A stretch of DNA of 60,970 bases, from positions 1 through 60,970 of the forward strand of contig JAFQBW010000002.1 of assembly GCA_017399555.1 (NCBI GenBank). Direction: 5' to 3'. The notes below the pieces were generated by a model, which did not search any database, was not told where the DNA came from, and saw only the letters and a list, made by a program, of their open reading frames with translations. The position numbers were made by a program, and so were the translations under genes. Shown here in pieces: positions 8,948-17,639 of the stretch (within the stretch, counting starts at the first letter, position 1; the number at the start of each line of letters is the position of its first letter). This DNA comes from Methanocorpusculum sp. GTDB lineage: Archaea > Halobacteriota > Methanomicrobia > Methanomicrobiales > Methanocorpusculaceae.

Positions 8948-10732
8948 ATGGCAGAAGAGAGTTCCAGAAAATATCTCCTTGGAAATGACGCAATCGCCCA
9001 TGCGTGCCTGGAATCCGGAATAGACTTCGTTTCCGGCTATCCCGGTACTCCGTCATCGGAAGTAATCGACAGACTTCGCGCACAGAAAGACCCCGCATAC
9101 TACCTGGAATGGTCAGTGAATGAGAAGGTCGCGTTTGAAAACGCGCTTGCCGCAAGCTGGTGCGGCCTGCGCTCAATCGTTACCATGAAGCACGTTGGAT
9201 TAAACGTTGCAGCCGACCCCTTAATGACCTCATCGTCCACCGGAACCAAAGGCGGATTTGTCATCCTTTCCGCAGACGATCCGTTCGCACACAGTTCCCA
9301 GAACGAGCAGGACTCGCGCATGTACGCAAAGTTCGCGCAGATTCCCTGTCTCGATCCGGCATCCGTTCAGGAAGCGCACGACTTCATCAAGAATGCCTGG
9401 GATATCTCTGAAAAGTTCGCCCTTCCGGTTCTCTTCCGCCCGACAACCCGCATCTGCCACTCCAAGAGTGATGTGGAACTTGGAGCCCCAATGCCGTCTG
9501 AGCGCAAAGGCGCATTCGAGAAGAACCCAAAGCAGTACGTTGTTGTCCCTGCACACACCAGACCGCTGCACGCGGAGCTTACCAAAAAGCAGGACGGCGT
9601 TGCAAAATATTTAGTTGACGCCGGATATAACCGCGCAGAAATTCGCGGTAAAAAGGCAGTCATCGCCGGCGGTATCTCTGCATCCTATGTAGAAGAAATC
9701 CTTCCTGAAGACATCTCCTTTGTAAAAATCGGCGCATACCCGATTGACCGCAAGTGGCTTGCAGAAGTTGTCGCACAGCACGAGGAAATTCTCGTCGTCG
9801 AAGAACTCATGCCGGTTATCGAAGAGGCAGTCCTTGCCGCTGCAAACGGTGCTGCCGTTCACGGAAAGCTTGACGGAACGCTTCCGCACGAAGGCGAGTT
9901 CTCCACTGCCCTTGTTGCAAAAGCCCTTGCCGCAGTCGGATTTGCAGAAAACACCTACCCGGAGTCTCCGGCTCCGGCAGAAGTTCCGGCAAGACCGGCA
10001 ATTCTCTGTCCGGGATGTCTGCACCGTTCGGTCTTCTACGCAATGAAGAAGGTTTTCAAAGACGGCATCTTCCCGTCTGACATCGGATGCTACACCTTAG
10101 GACTCCAGCTCGGAGCAGTAGATACCACCATCTGTATGGGTGCCTCCATTACCGTCGGTTCCGGAATCGCCCACTCCGTCGAAGGCGCAGAAGTTGTCTC
10201 CACCATTGGAGATTCCACCTTCCTGCACACCGGAGTCAACGGATTAATCAACGCAGTCTACAACAACGCAAACCAGACCGTCATCATCTTAGACAACAGA
10301 ATCACCGCTATGACCGGCCACCAGCCGAACCCGAACACCGGAATGACCGCCTGCGGTGTTGAGTCTCCGAAGGTTTCCTTAGAAGAGATTGCCCGCGCCT
10401 GCGGTGTCAAGTTCGTCGAAGCCGTTGACCCGTATGACTTAACCCACCTCTTAGCCGTCCTCAAAGAGGCAAAGGAGAGAGAAGGCGTCAAGGTCATCAT
10501 CGCCAAACAGCCGTGCGTTATCATGAACAAACGCCTCGGCATCAAGCGCTCCCGCTATGTTGTCGATTCCGACCGCTGTCTCAAATGCGGAGCCTGCATC
10601 AGATACGGCTGTCCGGCCTTGGAGACTGATGAAAACGGCGCAGCCCGCACAACATCCCTTTGTACCGGATGCGGTGTTTGTGCAGACATCTGTCCTGCAG
10701 GAGCAATCCACAGAGGAGGTGCACGCTCATGA
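8948..10732 (+). CDS. iorA: Indolepyruvate:ferredoxin oxidoreductase, alpha subunit
   Basis: 594 residues, full length. It oxidatively decarboxylates aryl 2-oxo acids to aryl-acetyl-CoA, reducing ferredoxin, and can run in reverse. The order is: pyrimidine-binding domain ('SGYPGTPSSEVIDRL'), linker domain, TPP-binding domain ('GDSTFLHTGVNGLINAVYN'), then a C-terminal pair of [4Fe-4S] motifs, CxxCxxC 'CLKCGACIRYGC' and 'CTGCGVCADIC', in the last 55 residues. A TATA-like TATACTTAA lies near 8910. The stop overlaps iorB by ATGA. It should work with the PaaK ligases at 14.9-17.5 kb. Confidence 0.96.
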   Translation: MAEESSRKYLLGNDAIAHACLESGIDFVSGYPGTPSSEVIDRLRAQKDPAYYLEWSVNEKVAFENALAASWCGLRSIVTMKHVGLNVAADPLMTSSSTGTKGGFVILSADDPFAHSSQNEQDSRMYAKFAQIPCLDPASVQEAHDFIKNAWDISEKFALPVLFRPTTRICHSKSDVELGAPMPSERKGAFEKNPKQYVVVPAHTRPLHAELTKKQDGVAKYLVDAGYNRAEIRGKKAVIAGGISASYVEEILPEDISFVKIGAYPIDRKWLAEVVAQHEEILVVEELMPVIEEAVLAAANGAAVHGKLDGTLPHEGEFSTALVAKALAAVGFAENTYPESPAPAEVPARPAILCPGCLHRSVFYAMKKVFKDGIFPSDIGCYTLGLQLGAVDTTICMGASITVGSGIAHSVEGAEVVSTIGDSTFLHTGVNGLINAVYNNANQTVIILDNRITAMTGHQPNPNTGMTACGVESPKVSLEEIARACGVKFVEAVDPYDLTHLLAVLKEAKEREGVKVIIAKQPCVIMNKRLGIKRSRYVVDSDRCLKCGACIRYGCPALETDENGAARTTSLCTGCGVCADICPAGAIHRGGARS

Positions 10733-11313
10733 AGAAGAGTTATGATGTTTTAATTGTCGGAATCGGCGGTCAGGGAACCATTCTCGCATCCAACGTCTTA
10801 GGAGATGCCTGTGTTCTTGAGGGACGTCATGTCAGAGGAGCAGAAACGCACGGAATGTCCCAGAGAGGAGGATCTGTCGAAACCCACATCAGAATTGACG
10901 GAAAGTTCGGCTCCTTAATCGCTCCGGGAACTGCCGACCTCTTAATCGCTTTCGATGTCTTAGAGGCACTGCGCTACCGCCACTTCTTAAAGCCTGCCGG
11001 AACCATGATTGTCAACCGCGAGATGGTTGTTCCAACCTCTGTGTACTCCAACAAACTTCCGGTCCCGCAGATGGCAGAGGTCGAGGCAGAACTCAAAGCC
11101 GGCGGACACAAGGTCATCTTAATCGATGCAACAGAAATCGCAACCCAGGCAGGAAGTCCGCTTGCGGCAAACATCGTCTTAATGGGGGCAGCATCCCACA
11201 CCCTGCCGCTTGCGGTAAAGTCCCTTTCAGAAGCGGTCCGCAGAAACGTTCCGCCAAAGACTGTTGAGATTAACGAGAAAGCATTCAACCTCGGTCGCGA
11301 GGTAGCCCTCTAA
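10729..11313 (+). CDS. iorB: Indolepyruvate:ferredoxin oxidoreductase, beta subunit
   Basis: 194 residues. The gamma-type 2-oxoacid oxidoreductase fold starts 'DVLIVGIGGQGTILASNVLG', followed by 'RGAETHGMSQRGGSVETHIR', diagnostic for IorB. The ATG at 10729 was chosen over an in-frame ATG at 10660 because it overlaps the iorA stop by ATGA and gives the family's normal N-terminus. It forms the heterodimer with IorA. Confidence 0.95.
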   Translation: MKKSYDVLIVGIGGQGTILASNVLGDACVLEGRHVRGAETHGMSQRGGSVETHIRIDGKFGSLIAPGTADLLIAFDVLEALRYRHFLKPAGTMIVNREMVVPTSVYSNKLPVPQMAEVEAELKAGGHKVILIDATEIATQAGSPLAANIVLMGAASHTLPLAVKSLSEAVRRNVPPKTVEINEKAFNLGREVAL

Positions 11314-11322
11314 CTTTTTTTA

Positions 11323-12474
11323 ATGCCGGTAATTTACCTGAATAATGCCGCAACCTCCTGGCCGAAGCCGCAAAGAGTAAAGGATGTTTTAGCGGAATCC
11401 CTGGAACTCCCGGTCTTTGGTTCGGGAAGAACGACCGGAACGCAGGGGATTGACTACATCAGCCTTGCCCGCGAAAAAGCGGCAGGACTGTTTCATGCTG
11501 ATGCAAAACAGATTGTGTTTACACACAGTGCAACCGATTCGCTGAATATCATAATCAGCGGCTTTCTGAAAAAGAACCGTGGATGCCATGCAGTTGCAAC
11601 AGCGCTTGACCATAACTCTGTTCTTCGACCGCTTCATGAGTTCCAAAGAGACGGCATTCTCCGGTTCGATATCGCAGATTTTGCAGGAGGATATGTATCT
11701 CCGGATACGATTTCCTCCCTTATCCGCAAGGATACGAAGTTTGCCGTGATGACGCATGCAAGCAATGTCTTAGGCTCGGTTCAGGATGTGCGGGCAGTTG
11801 CTGACATCCTCGCAGATAAGGACATCTTCTTTATCGTGGACGGCGCACAGACAGCAGGGCACATCGCTGTCGATGTGGAAAAGATTGGCTGTGATGCTTT
11901 CGTATTTACCGGACACAAGGCCCTTCTTGGGGTTGCCGGAACCGGCGGATTTTACCTCAAAGATGCAGAACAAATTGCACCAACCCGCTTCGGCGGCACC
12001 GGAACGCAGTCATCCGAACTGTTCCAGCCGGAAGACATGCCGGAGAAATTCGAGTGCGGAACGCAGAACATAACAGGCCTTGCGGCACTTGCAGAAGGCA
12101 TCTCCTATGTGAAATCCCGCGGTGTCGCAGACATCCATGCGCAGGGCATGCGGCAGACAAAGTATCTCGTCAGCCGCTTCCGTGAAGCGGAAAACATCCG
12201 CATCCACCATGAGACACCGGGAGTTCCGGTCCTCTCCTTCAACATCGAAGGACTTTCCTGTGAGGATGTCGGGTTTATTCTTTCGCGCAAATACGGCATC
12301 ATTACGCGAACCGGACTGCACTGTGCCCCGCTGGTACATGAGAAAATTGACGGCGGATCAGGCAGTGTGAGAATCAGTCTGTCCTGCTTTACCACTGACG
12401 CTGAATGTACAGCGGCGGCAGACGCTGTTTTGGAGATTGCAGAAAATGCGGCTAAAAGGTTCAATTCAGCATAA
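11323..12474 (+). CDS. Cysteine desulfurase-like aminotransferase class V protein
   Basis: 383 residues, fold-type I PLP enzyme. The N-terminus is 'VIYLNNAATSWPKP'. The cofactor Asp is in 'FIVDGAQTAGH' (D173) and the PLP Lys is K199 in 'FTGHKALLG'. The catalytic Cys is C334 in 'RTGLHCAP', as in the SufS-like family of clostridia and methanogens. It most likely releases sulfur from cysteine, for Fe-S or other sulfur transfer; selenocysteine or another C-S substrate is possible. A T7 run (11315-11321) separates it from iorB, so it may be partly uncoupled from iorAB. The next gene overlaps its 3' end. Confidence 0.88.
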   Translation: MPVIYLNNAATSWPKPQRVKDVLAESLELPVFGSGRTTGTQGIDYISLAREKAAGLFHADAKQIVFTHSATDSLNIIISGFLKKNRGCHAVATALDHNSVLRPLHEFQRDGILRFDIADFAGGYVSPDTISSLIRKDTKFAVMTHASNVLGSVQDVRAVADILADKDIFFIVDGAQTAGHIAVDVEKIGCDAFVFTGHKALLGVAGTGGFYLKDAEQIAPTRFGGTGTQSSELFQPEDMPEKFECGTQNITGLAALAEGISYVKSRGVADIHAQGMRQTKYLVSRFREAENIRIHHETPGVPVLSFNIEGLSCEDVGFILSRKYGIITRTGLHCAPLVHEKIDGGSGSVRISLSCFTTDAECTAAADAVLEIAENAAKRFNSA

Positions 12475-12805
12475 ATCCTGCGCGGACGGCTCATACATGA
12501 AGGAGTATCAGCTCGATGAGCCTCTTTCAAAGGAGTTCTTCGAGTATCTGAAGTACTTTGGGCGGGTGACCGCGCTGGAAGAGATGGGGGACGGCTACTA
12601 TAATTTTGAAAAACCGAACTGGTTTTCGATAAAAGGATTTGCCGGAGATACCACGGTTGAGGTCCGATTCAAGCGGGAGACGATGGAGATAACAACCGAC
12701 TTTCTCTATCTGCTGTTCTCTTCCTTTAAGGAAGGGGCAGACATCACCGCACTGAAGGAGAAGGAGAAGTTCCGGCAGAAGCGGATTGCAGAGCTGCTGA
12801 AATGA
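12446..12805 (+). CDS. Conserved-looking protein of unknown function
   Basis: 119 residues, not recognised. The start is set at the ATG at 12446 (an upstream in-frame ATG at 12437 is possible); it overlaps the desulfurase by 29 bases. It has an aromatic-rich middle ('GDGYYNFEKPNWFSIKGF') followed by strands that look like an alpha/beta sandwich. The C-terminal 30 residues are charged and helical. No Cys pairs other than one Cys near residue 11 and no membrane segment. The tight overlaps with the desulfurase and with the hydrolase downstream imply one operon and possibly one process. Confidence 0.7.
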   Translation: MRLKGSIQHKSCADGSYMKEYQLDEPLSKEFFEYLKYFGRVTALEEMGDGYYNFEKPNWFSIKGFAGDTTVEVRFKRETMEITTDFLYLLFSSFKEGADITALKEKEKFRQKRIAELLK

Positions 12806-13707
12806 AGGAGGGAGACATCTTTGGGCTTCATTATTATGAAGCAGGAAAAGGCGAACCGCTGGTTCTTCTGCATGCGCAAGGGACGGACAGCACAAGCTTT
12901 GAAAGCGTCATCCCGAAACTTGCAAAACACTATCATGTCTATGCGATTGACTGCTTCGGGCATGGAAAAAGTCTGCATGATGCAGAGCGCTACACGCTCA
13001 TAGACTGCGCATCCGCAGTGTCGGAATTCATCTGCGAGGTTGTCAAAGAAAAGGCCATCCTTCTCGGACACTCATCCGGAGGACTGATTGCGGCACAGGT
13101 TGCGGCAACAACTGATTTATGCAGCAGGCTTATCCTGGAAGACCCGCCGTTCTTCTCCTCGGAAGGCGGGAGGAGGCTTTCCACCTTCAACTATGTTGAT
13201 TTGTCCTCTGTCTGTCACGCATTCCTTGCGCAGACAGATGAGACGGATTTTGTGCAGTACTATTTCCAAAATCAGTACGCATGGAACTTCTTCCCGGAAG
13301 AGTCGCGGGAAAAGATTCGGGAAAAATTAAGCGGCATGGCGAAAAAGTACCGGATGCGCCATCCGGGGAAAAATCTGAAAGTCCCCTTCTGGCCGAAAGC
13401 AGCGCTTGCGGCTTTTGTCGGGATGAACAACTATGACCCGCGGTTTGGAGAGGCGTTCTATACGGATTCCTTCCATGCAGGTGTCACGCACTCAGAGATT
13501 CTGCAGAAGATTTCCTGCGAGACGGTGTTCCTGAAGGCAAAGACCAACTTCAGCTCGGATGGGATTCTGTTCTGTGCCCTCTCGGAAGAAGACCTGGCAG
13601 AGGTTGAGCGTCTGGTGAAAAATATACGGGTTGTCCGGTTTGACTGCGGACATGCAATCCATATCGAGAAAAAGAAAGAGTTTCTGCGGGCTGTTGAATC
13701 CTGCTGA
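12802..13707 (+). CDS. Alpha/beta hydrolase
   Basis: 301 residues. The oxyanion segment is 'LLHAQGTDSTSF'. The nucleophile is S91 in the elbow GHSSGG and the His is near the C-terminus in 'DCGHAIHIEKK' (H284 or H287). The cap region, residues 130-220, is rich in aromatic residues. Closest in pattern to esterase, carboxylic ester hydrolase or lactonase-type proteins; the substrate is unknown. Overlaps the preceding gene by 4 bases (ATGA). Confidence 0.85.
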   Translation: MKEGDIFGLHYYEAGKGEPLVLLHAQGTDSTSFESVIPKLAKHYHVYAIDCFGHGKSLHDAERYTLIDCASAVSEFICEVVKEKAILLGHSSGGLIAAQVAATTDLCSRLILEDPPFFSSEGGRRLSTFNYVDLSSVCHAFLAQTDETDFVQYYFQNQYAWNFFPEESREKIREKLSGMAKKYRMRHPGKNLKVPFWPKAALAAFVGMNNYDPRFGEAFYTDSFHAGVTHSEILQKISCETVFLKAKTNFSSDGILFCALSEEDLAEVERLVKNIRVVRFDCGHAIHIEKKKEFLRAVESC

Positions 13708-13713
13708 AAAAAG

Positions 13714-14133
13714 TTATGAGATTTTAATGGTGGTGAGTTTTACGGACTCAACACCTTTGAGTGCCATTAAGCTCTCGGTTAAGCTTCTGAGTTTCTGTCC
13801 GTCCCCTCTGACAAGAATCACTTCCATACAGCGTTCATGGGTTAAGTGCGAGTGAATCGAGGACTGGATGATATCGATATTTGCATGCTGGACCTCGGTT
13901 ACTGCCTCCATGAGTCCTCTCTGGTCATGGTCGTACACCATAGTAATAACACCCTGACGCTCTCCTTCGACATCGTTCATCCACTCATAGTAGGTAATAT
14001 AGGAGCGGATTGCATCGCGGATTCCCTCAGAGCGCGAGGAATATCCGCGTTTGTCAATGATGGAATCAAACTTGTTCAGAAGGTTTTCCGGCAGAGAAAT
14101 GCCGATACGGGAGAGCTCAGAGTCGCCTACCAT
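13714..14133 (-). CDS. nikR: Nickel-responsive transcriptional regulator NikR
   Basis: 139 residues. An N-terminal ribbon-helix-helix ('[18 protein letters not shown]', '[11 protein letters not shown]') is followed by an ACT-like nickel-binding domain. All four high-affinity Ni(II) ligands of E. coli NikR are present: H83, H94, H96 and C102 ('[11 protein letters not shown]'). In a methanogen it would control nickel uptake, needed for F430, hydrogenases and CODH. It stands alone, convergent with the hydrolase gene. Its upstream region holds GTATGA/GCATAC half-sites (see findings). Confidence 0.93.
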   Translation of the reverse strand: MVGDSELSRIGISLPENLLNKFDSIIDKRGYSSRSEGIRDAIRSYITYYEWMNDVEGERQGVITMVYDHDQRGLMEAVTEVQHANIDIIQSSIHSHLTHERCMEVILVRGDGQKLRSLTESLMALKGVESVKLTTIKIS

Positions 14134-14167
14134 ACCTGAATATTCGCGTTGAAACTATTTAGAGTTA

Positions 14168-14203
14168 TCATAAAGTATGAAAAAGAGGTGAACAACAGCA
14201 TAC
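14168..14203 (-). promoter_or_regulatory. Possible NikR operator and promoter upstream of nikR
   Basis: TCATA-AAG-TATGA (14168-14180) is a short palindrome 35-47 bases before the nikR start. GTATGA (14175-14180) is followed after 17 bases by GCATAC (14198-14203), close to the bacterial NikR site GTATGA-N16-TCATAC but one base longer. TTTATGATA on the minus strand could also be the TATA box. Confidence 0.3.
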
Positions 14204-14360
14204 AAAAGATGTCAAAACATGAGACTCCCTGTCTTCCGTCTGCGGCAGGCATACAAAAGGCAGGGCGGCTATTTTTGCTGAGGGGTATTTGCAATACAGC
14301 GCTTCGTTGTCTCTGTATATTCATATAATCGGGAAGATATTAACTGTTTCCCTCGAAGAA

Positions 14361-14427
14361 TTAAAAAAAGTAATCCCCGGGGCTAAGGAGGCATAGCCTC
14401 CGCATGCCCCTTAGGCGTCGCGGGGAT
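14361..14427 (-). terminator. Hairpin plus T-tract ending the paaK-paaK-ACT operon
   Basis: The outer stem ATCCCCG (14373-14379) pairs with CGGGGAT (14421-14427). An inner stem CTAA/TTAG continues into GGAGGC (14387-14392)/GCCTCC (14396-14401) with a 3-nt loop. On the minus strand the structure is followed by ACTTTTTTTAA. It begins 9 bases after the ACT gene stop. Confidence 0.7.
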
Positions 14428-14435
14428 ATGGGCGG

Positions 14436-14870
14436 TTAAAAGTTGTAGTCTGCTGCCGGAAGCAGTTCCAGACCGGATTTCTTAATCTTCTCAACAGCAT
14501 CAGCCGGGTTTTCGACCTTTGCAATCAGTGCTCCATAGTCCTTGGTACGGTAACCGTAAGAGTACTCGATGTTGATTCCAAGGTCACCTAAAAGACCGAC
14601 TACCTCATAGAGACCTCCCGGGACATCGTTCATCTTGATAGCAAGAACATCCGTGTACTTTAAGACATAGTTCTTCTTGGCAAATGCATCGAATGCAACC
14701 TCCGGCTTGTCAACGATTGCACGGACAACACCGAAGTTGTTTGCCTCTGCGATATAGAATGCCTGAATCGAGATGCCTGCATCAAGGAAAATCTTTGCGA
14801 TTGCAGCCAGTTTTCCTGCCTTGTTCTCAGAGAAGATAGACAGCTGTTTGATGATATACTCTTCACTCAT
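14436..14870 (-). CDS. ACT-domain protein paired with phenylacetate-CoA ligase
   Basis: 144 residues with two tandem ACT domains (about 5-70 and 72-140), each opening with a strand and the pattern 'ENKAGKLAAIAKIF' or 'NDVPGGLYEVVGLLGDLG'. ACT domains bind amino acids. Genes of this kind sit beside paaK in many archaea, and the likely job is feedback sensing of an aromatic or branched-chain amino acid (inference). It starts 1 base after the paaK stop, as the last gene of the operon. Confidence 0.88.
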   Translation of the reverse strand: MSEEYIIKQLSIFSENKAGKLAAIAKIFLDAGISIQAFYIAEANNFGVVRAIVDKPEVAFDAFAKKNYVLKYTDVLAIKMNDVPGGLYEVVGLLGDLGINIEYSYGYRTKDYGALIAKVENPADAVEKIKKSGLELLPAADYNF

Positions 14871-14871
14871 T

Positions 14872-16176
14872 TTACATCACTCTCTTGTCGATAACACGTC
14901 TTGCTTTACCCTCAAAACGCGGAAGGGAATTCGGCGGGCACAGTTCAACTCTTGCGGAGACATTTAATGCATCGCGGAGTGTACGCTCGGCAATTCTCTG
15001 CATCTCCATAAGTCCGTTGATACCGTCAGTCATTGCATCCGGTTTCAGTTCGACTTTGACCAGCATATCATCCAGACGTCCCTCGCGGGAAACCTCAATC
15101 ATGAAGTGGCTGGTTAAGAACGAGTTCTTCAGGAGAGCATGTTCAACTGCAGATGGGAATACATTGATTCCGCGGATAATAAGCATATCGTCCACACGAC
15201 CACTTAAGCGGGCAATTCTGGGGCTTGTTCTGCCGCACGGACAGTCACCCTCAAGGATAGAAGTAATGTCTCCGATTCTGTAGCGAATCATCGGGATTGC
15301 CTCCTTCTTCAAGACAGTCATGGTCAGCTCTCCCTTCTCTCCCGGCTCTAACTGCTCGCCGGTTTCAGGGTCAATGATTTCAACGTATGCTAAGTCTGCA
15401 CCGATGTGGATACCGTTGAGTTCGGAACAGTCGGTGAACATCGGACCGGAAATCTCGGAAGTTCCAAAGATGTCGTGTGCGACGATTCCGGACTTTTCGT
15501 AGATGTACTTTCTCATCTCGTCAGTCCATGGTTCTGCACCAAGGATTGCGGTTCTGAGTTTGGTGTCCTTTCTGATGTCGACACCCATCTTCTCTGCGAC
15601 ATCGAGCAGGTGGATTAAGTACGACGGAGTGCAGGCAATAGCAGTGGACTCTAAGTCCTGAGCAAGCTCAATCTGACGCTCGGAGTTTCCAGTGGATGCC
15701 GGAATAACAGTGGCGCCAACCTTCTCTCCTCCGTAGTGGAGACCAAGACCTCCCGTGAAGAGACCGTATCCGTAGCAGACCTGTAAAACATCTTTTTTGC
15801 CGATGCCGCAGGAAACAAGGGAGCGGGCAAGAGCTTCAGTCCAGAGATTATCAATATCGCCCTGTGTGTAGGCGACAACCGTCGGCTTTCCGGTAGTACC
15901 GGAGGAAACATGGTATCTCACCACATCGTCTTTTGGAACACAGACAAGCTTATCCGGATAATTGTCGCGGAGGTCGGTCTTGCGCATAAACGGAAGCTTG
16001 GTGATGTCCTGAATACAAGTAATATCATCAGGACGAACACCTGCTTCCTTCATCTTTCCGCTGTAAAACGGAGAGTTAGCGTATAAGCGGGTGACTAACT
16101 GTTTTAATTCCTGATACTGGAGCTTTTCCATCTCCGGTTTCGGCATCGTCTCAATCTTTTCGTTGTAATACTGCAT
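14872..16176 (-). CDS. paaK: Phenylacetate--CoA ligase (aryl-acid CoA ligase), second copy
   Basis: 434 residues. Adenylate-forming enzyme that activates an aryl acid with ATP and CoA. The AMP-binding P-loop is 'SSGTTGKPTVVAYT', the mid motif is 'DIFGTSEISGP' and the C-terminal hinge is 'GRVDDMLIIRGINVFPSAVE'. The C-terminus 'LPRFEGKARRVID' is typical of PaaK. With IorAB it would supply aryl 2-oxo acids for phenylalanine, tyrosine or tryptophan synthesis from aryl acetates (established for methanogens). It is 2 bases downstream of a paralogue; the two may differ in substrate. Confidence 0.93.
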   Translation of the reverse strand: MQYYNEKIETMPKPEMEKLQYQELKQLVTRLYANSPFYSGKMKEAGVRPDDITCIQDITKLPFMRKTDLRDNYPDKLVCVPKDDVVRYHVSSGTTGKPTVVAYTQGDIDNLWTEALARSLVSCGIGKKDVLQVCYGYGLFTGGLGLHYGGEKVGATVIPASTGNSERQIELAQDLESTAIACTPSYLIHLLDVAEKMGVDIRKDTKLRTAILGAEPWTDEMRKYIYEKSGIVAHDIFGTSEISGPMFTDCSELNGIHIGADLAYVEIIDPETGEQLEPGEKGELTMTVLKKEAIPMIRYRIGDITSILEGDCPCGRTSPRIARLSGRVDDMLIIRGINVFPSAVEHALLKNSFLTSHFMIEVSREGRLDDMLVKVELKPDAMTDGINGLMEMQRIAERTLRDALNVSARVELCPPNSLPRFEGKARRVIDKRVM

Positions 16177-16178
16177 AT

Positions 16179-17465
16179 TTAAACCGTCCTGCGGTCAATA
16201 ACACGTTTTGCTTTTCCTTCAAAGCGGGGAAGTGATCCCGGCTCTTTGAGTTCAACGCGGGCACGAATGGTCAGCGTCTCCTGCAGAGCCTTCATAATTT
16301 TTGCCTGGAGTCTTGAAAGGTCCGCGAGTTCTCCGGAGAAAACAGACTTGCTCATCTCGACTTCTATTGTCATCTCGTCGAGGTGGTTGATTCTGTCGAT
16401 ATATACCATAAACTGGTCTCCGACATCCGGGATGTTCTTCAAGACATGTTCAATCTGACTCGGGAATACGTTGATTCCTCTGATGGTGAGCATATCGTCG
16501 CTTCTTCCAAAGAAGCGGGCAAGCTTCGGACCTCTGCCGCACGGACATTCATCCTCCATAAGCATGGTGATGTCTCCGGTGCGGTAGCGCAGAAGCGGCA
16601 TTGCCTCTTTTACGAGCGGCGTTACGACGAGTTCTCCTTTCTCGCCGGCTTCGAGTGTTTCTCCGGTCTTGGGGTCAATAATCTCGACGAGGTAGCTGTC
16701 ATGCCAGATATGAAGACCGTTCTGCTCCTGACATTCAAACGCGACTCCCGGACCGAAGAGTTCGCTCATGCCGTAGCTGTCGTAGGCCTTAACGCCCAAG
16801 CGGTTTTCCAGATCGCGTCTGGTATTGTCCGACCAGGCTTCTGCACCGAAACAGCCGACTTTTAAGGAACTTAAGTCCGCGTTCATTTCCTCGGCTACTT
16901 CGGTTAAGTGCATTGCATAACTGGGGGTGCAGTGAAGAGCAGTGACGCCGAAGTCCTGAATCATCTCAATCTGGCGTTTGGTGTTTCCAACACCAGACGG
17001 GACTACAGCGCATCCGATGGCCTCAGCTCCCATGTGGATTCCAAGACCTCCGGTGAATAAAGAATAGTTTGCTGCGTTCTGGAAGATATCGCCTGCTTTG
17101 AGACCAACCATCGTGAAGTTGCGGGCTAAAAGTTCTGTCCATGCCGCAAGGTCGTTTTTGGTGTATGCAACAACCGTCGGCTTTCCGGTAGTACCGGACG
17201 TTGTGTGAATCCGGTTTACCTGATTCATCGGAACAGCTAAGAATCCGAACGGATATCCGCCGCGGAGATCAGACTTTTTGGTGAACGGAATTTTCGTGAT
17301 GTCATCCAAGGTCTTGATGTCATCAGGGGTGATTCCTGCCTCTTTGAACATCTGTTTGTAAAATCCGATATTCTGCGTCTGCTTAATGGTTGCCTTCAGG
17401 CGTTTTAGCTGGAGATCCTTTAGTTCCTGACCTTTTAAGGTCTCCATTTTTTCATTCCAAAACAT
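16179..17465 (-). CDS. paaK: Phenylacetate--CoA ligase (aryl-acid CoA ligase), first copy
   Basis: 428 residues, the first gene of the operon. P-loop 'TSGTTGKPTVVAYT', 'DSYGMSELFGPG', and hinge 'GRSDDMLTIRGINVFPSQIE'. It shares the same C-terminal 'LPRFEGKAKRVIDRR' as its neighbour; the two clearly arose by duplication but differ in the acid-binding region. AMP-forming aryl-CoA synthesis, cytoplasmic. Start at the ATG at 17465. Confidence 0.93.
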   Translation of the reverse strand: MFWNEKMETLKGQELKDLQLKRLKATIKQTQNIGFYKQMFKEAGITPDDIKTLDDITKIPFTKKSDLRGGYPFGFLAVPMNQVNRIHTTSGTTGKPTVVAYTKNDLAAWTELLARNFTMVGLKAGDIFQNAANYSLFTGGLGIHMGAEAIGCAVVPSGVGNTKRQIEMIQDFGVTALHCTPSYAMHLTEVAEEMNADLSSLKVGCFGAEAWSDNTRRDLENRLGVKAYDSYGMSELFGPGVAFECQEQNGLHIWHDSYLVEIIDPKTGETLEAGEKGELVVTPLVKEAMPLLRYRTGDITMLMEDECPCGRGPKLARFFGRSDDMLTIRGINVFPSQIEHVLKNIPDVGDQFMVYIDRINHLDEMTIEVEMSKSVFSGELADLSRLQAKIMKALQETLTIRARVELKEPGSLPRFEGKAKRVIDRRTV

Positions 17466-17610
17466 GATTCTATCCTGCTCTTATCTGCTGAATGTGACAC
17501 AAGGTATCATGCTACACTCTAGCAATCATAAATGTGTGCGCTGTAAGATATTAAGGGTTGCTTTCCTATGGGTGTGATTCATCCCCCGAACGATTATCTA
17601 CTAGCATAGA

Positions 17611-17620
17611 CAATATATAC
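17611..17620 (+). promoter_or_regulatory. TATA box of the UPF0212 operon
   Basis: CAATATATAC sits about 25 bases before the ATG at 17640. This spacing implies a leaderless transcript and argues against the in-frame GTG at 17631 as start. Confidence 0.5.
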
Positions 17621-17639
17621 CGTAACTATCGTGAAGACC

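Larger units (their letters stand above)
14134..14435. other. Intergenic stretch between nikR and the ACT/paaK operon
   Basis: About 300 bases. Near nikR (14168-14203) it has TCATA/TATGA and GCATAC motifs. Near the other end (14361-14427) it has a large hairpin with a T-tract ending the paaK operon. The 65-residue open frame between them has no SD, odd composition and no recognisable features, so it was not called. Confidence 0.5.

Noticed and set aside
14134-14324. 65-codon minus-strand frame between nikR and the ACT gene
   Set aside because: No SD, unusual composition and overlaps the nikR promoter.
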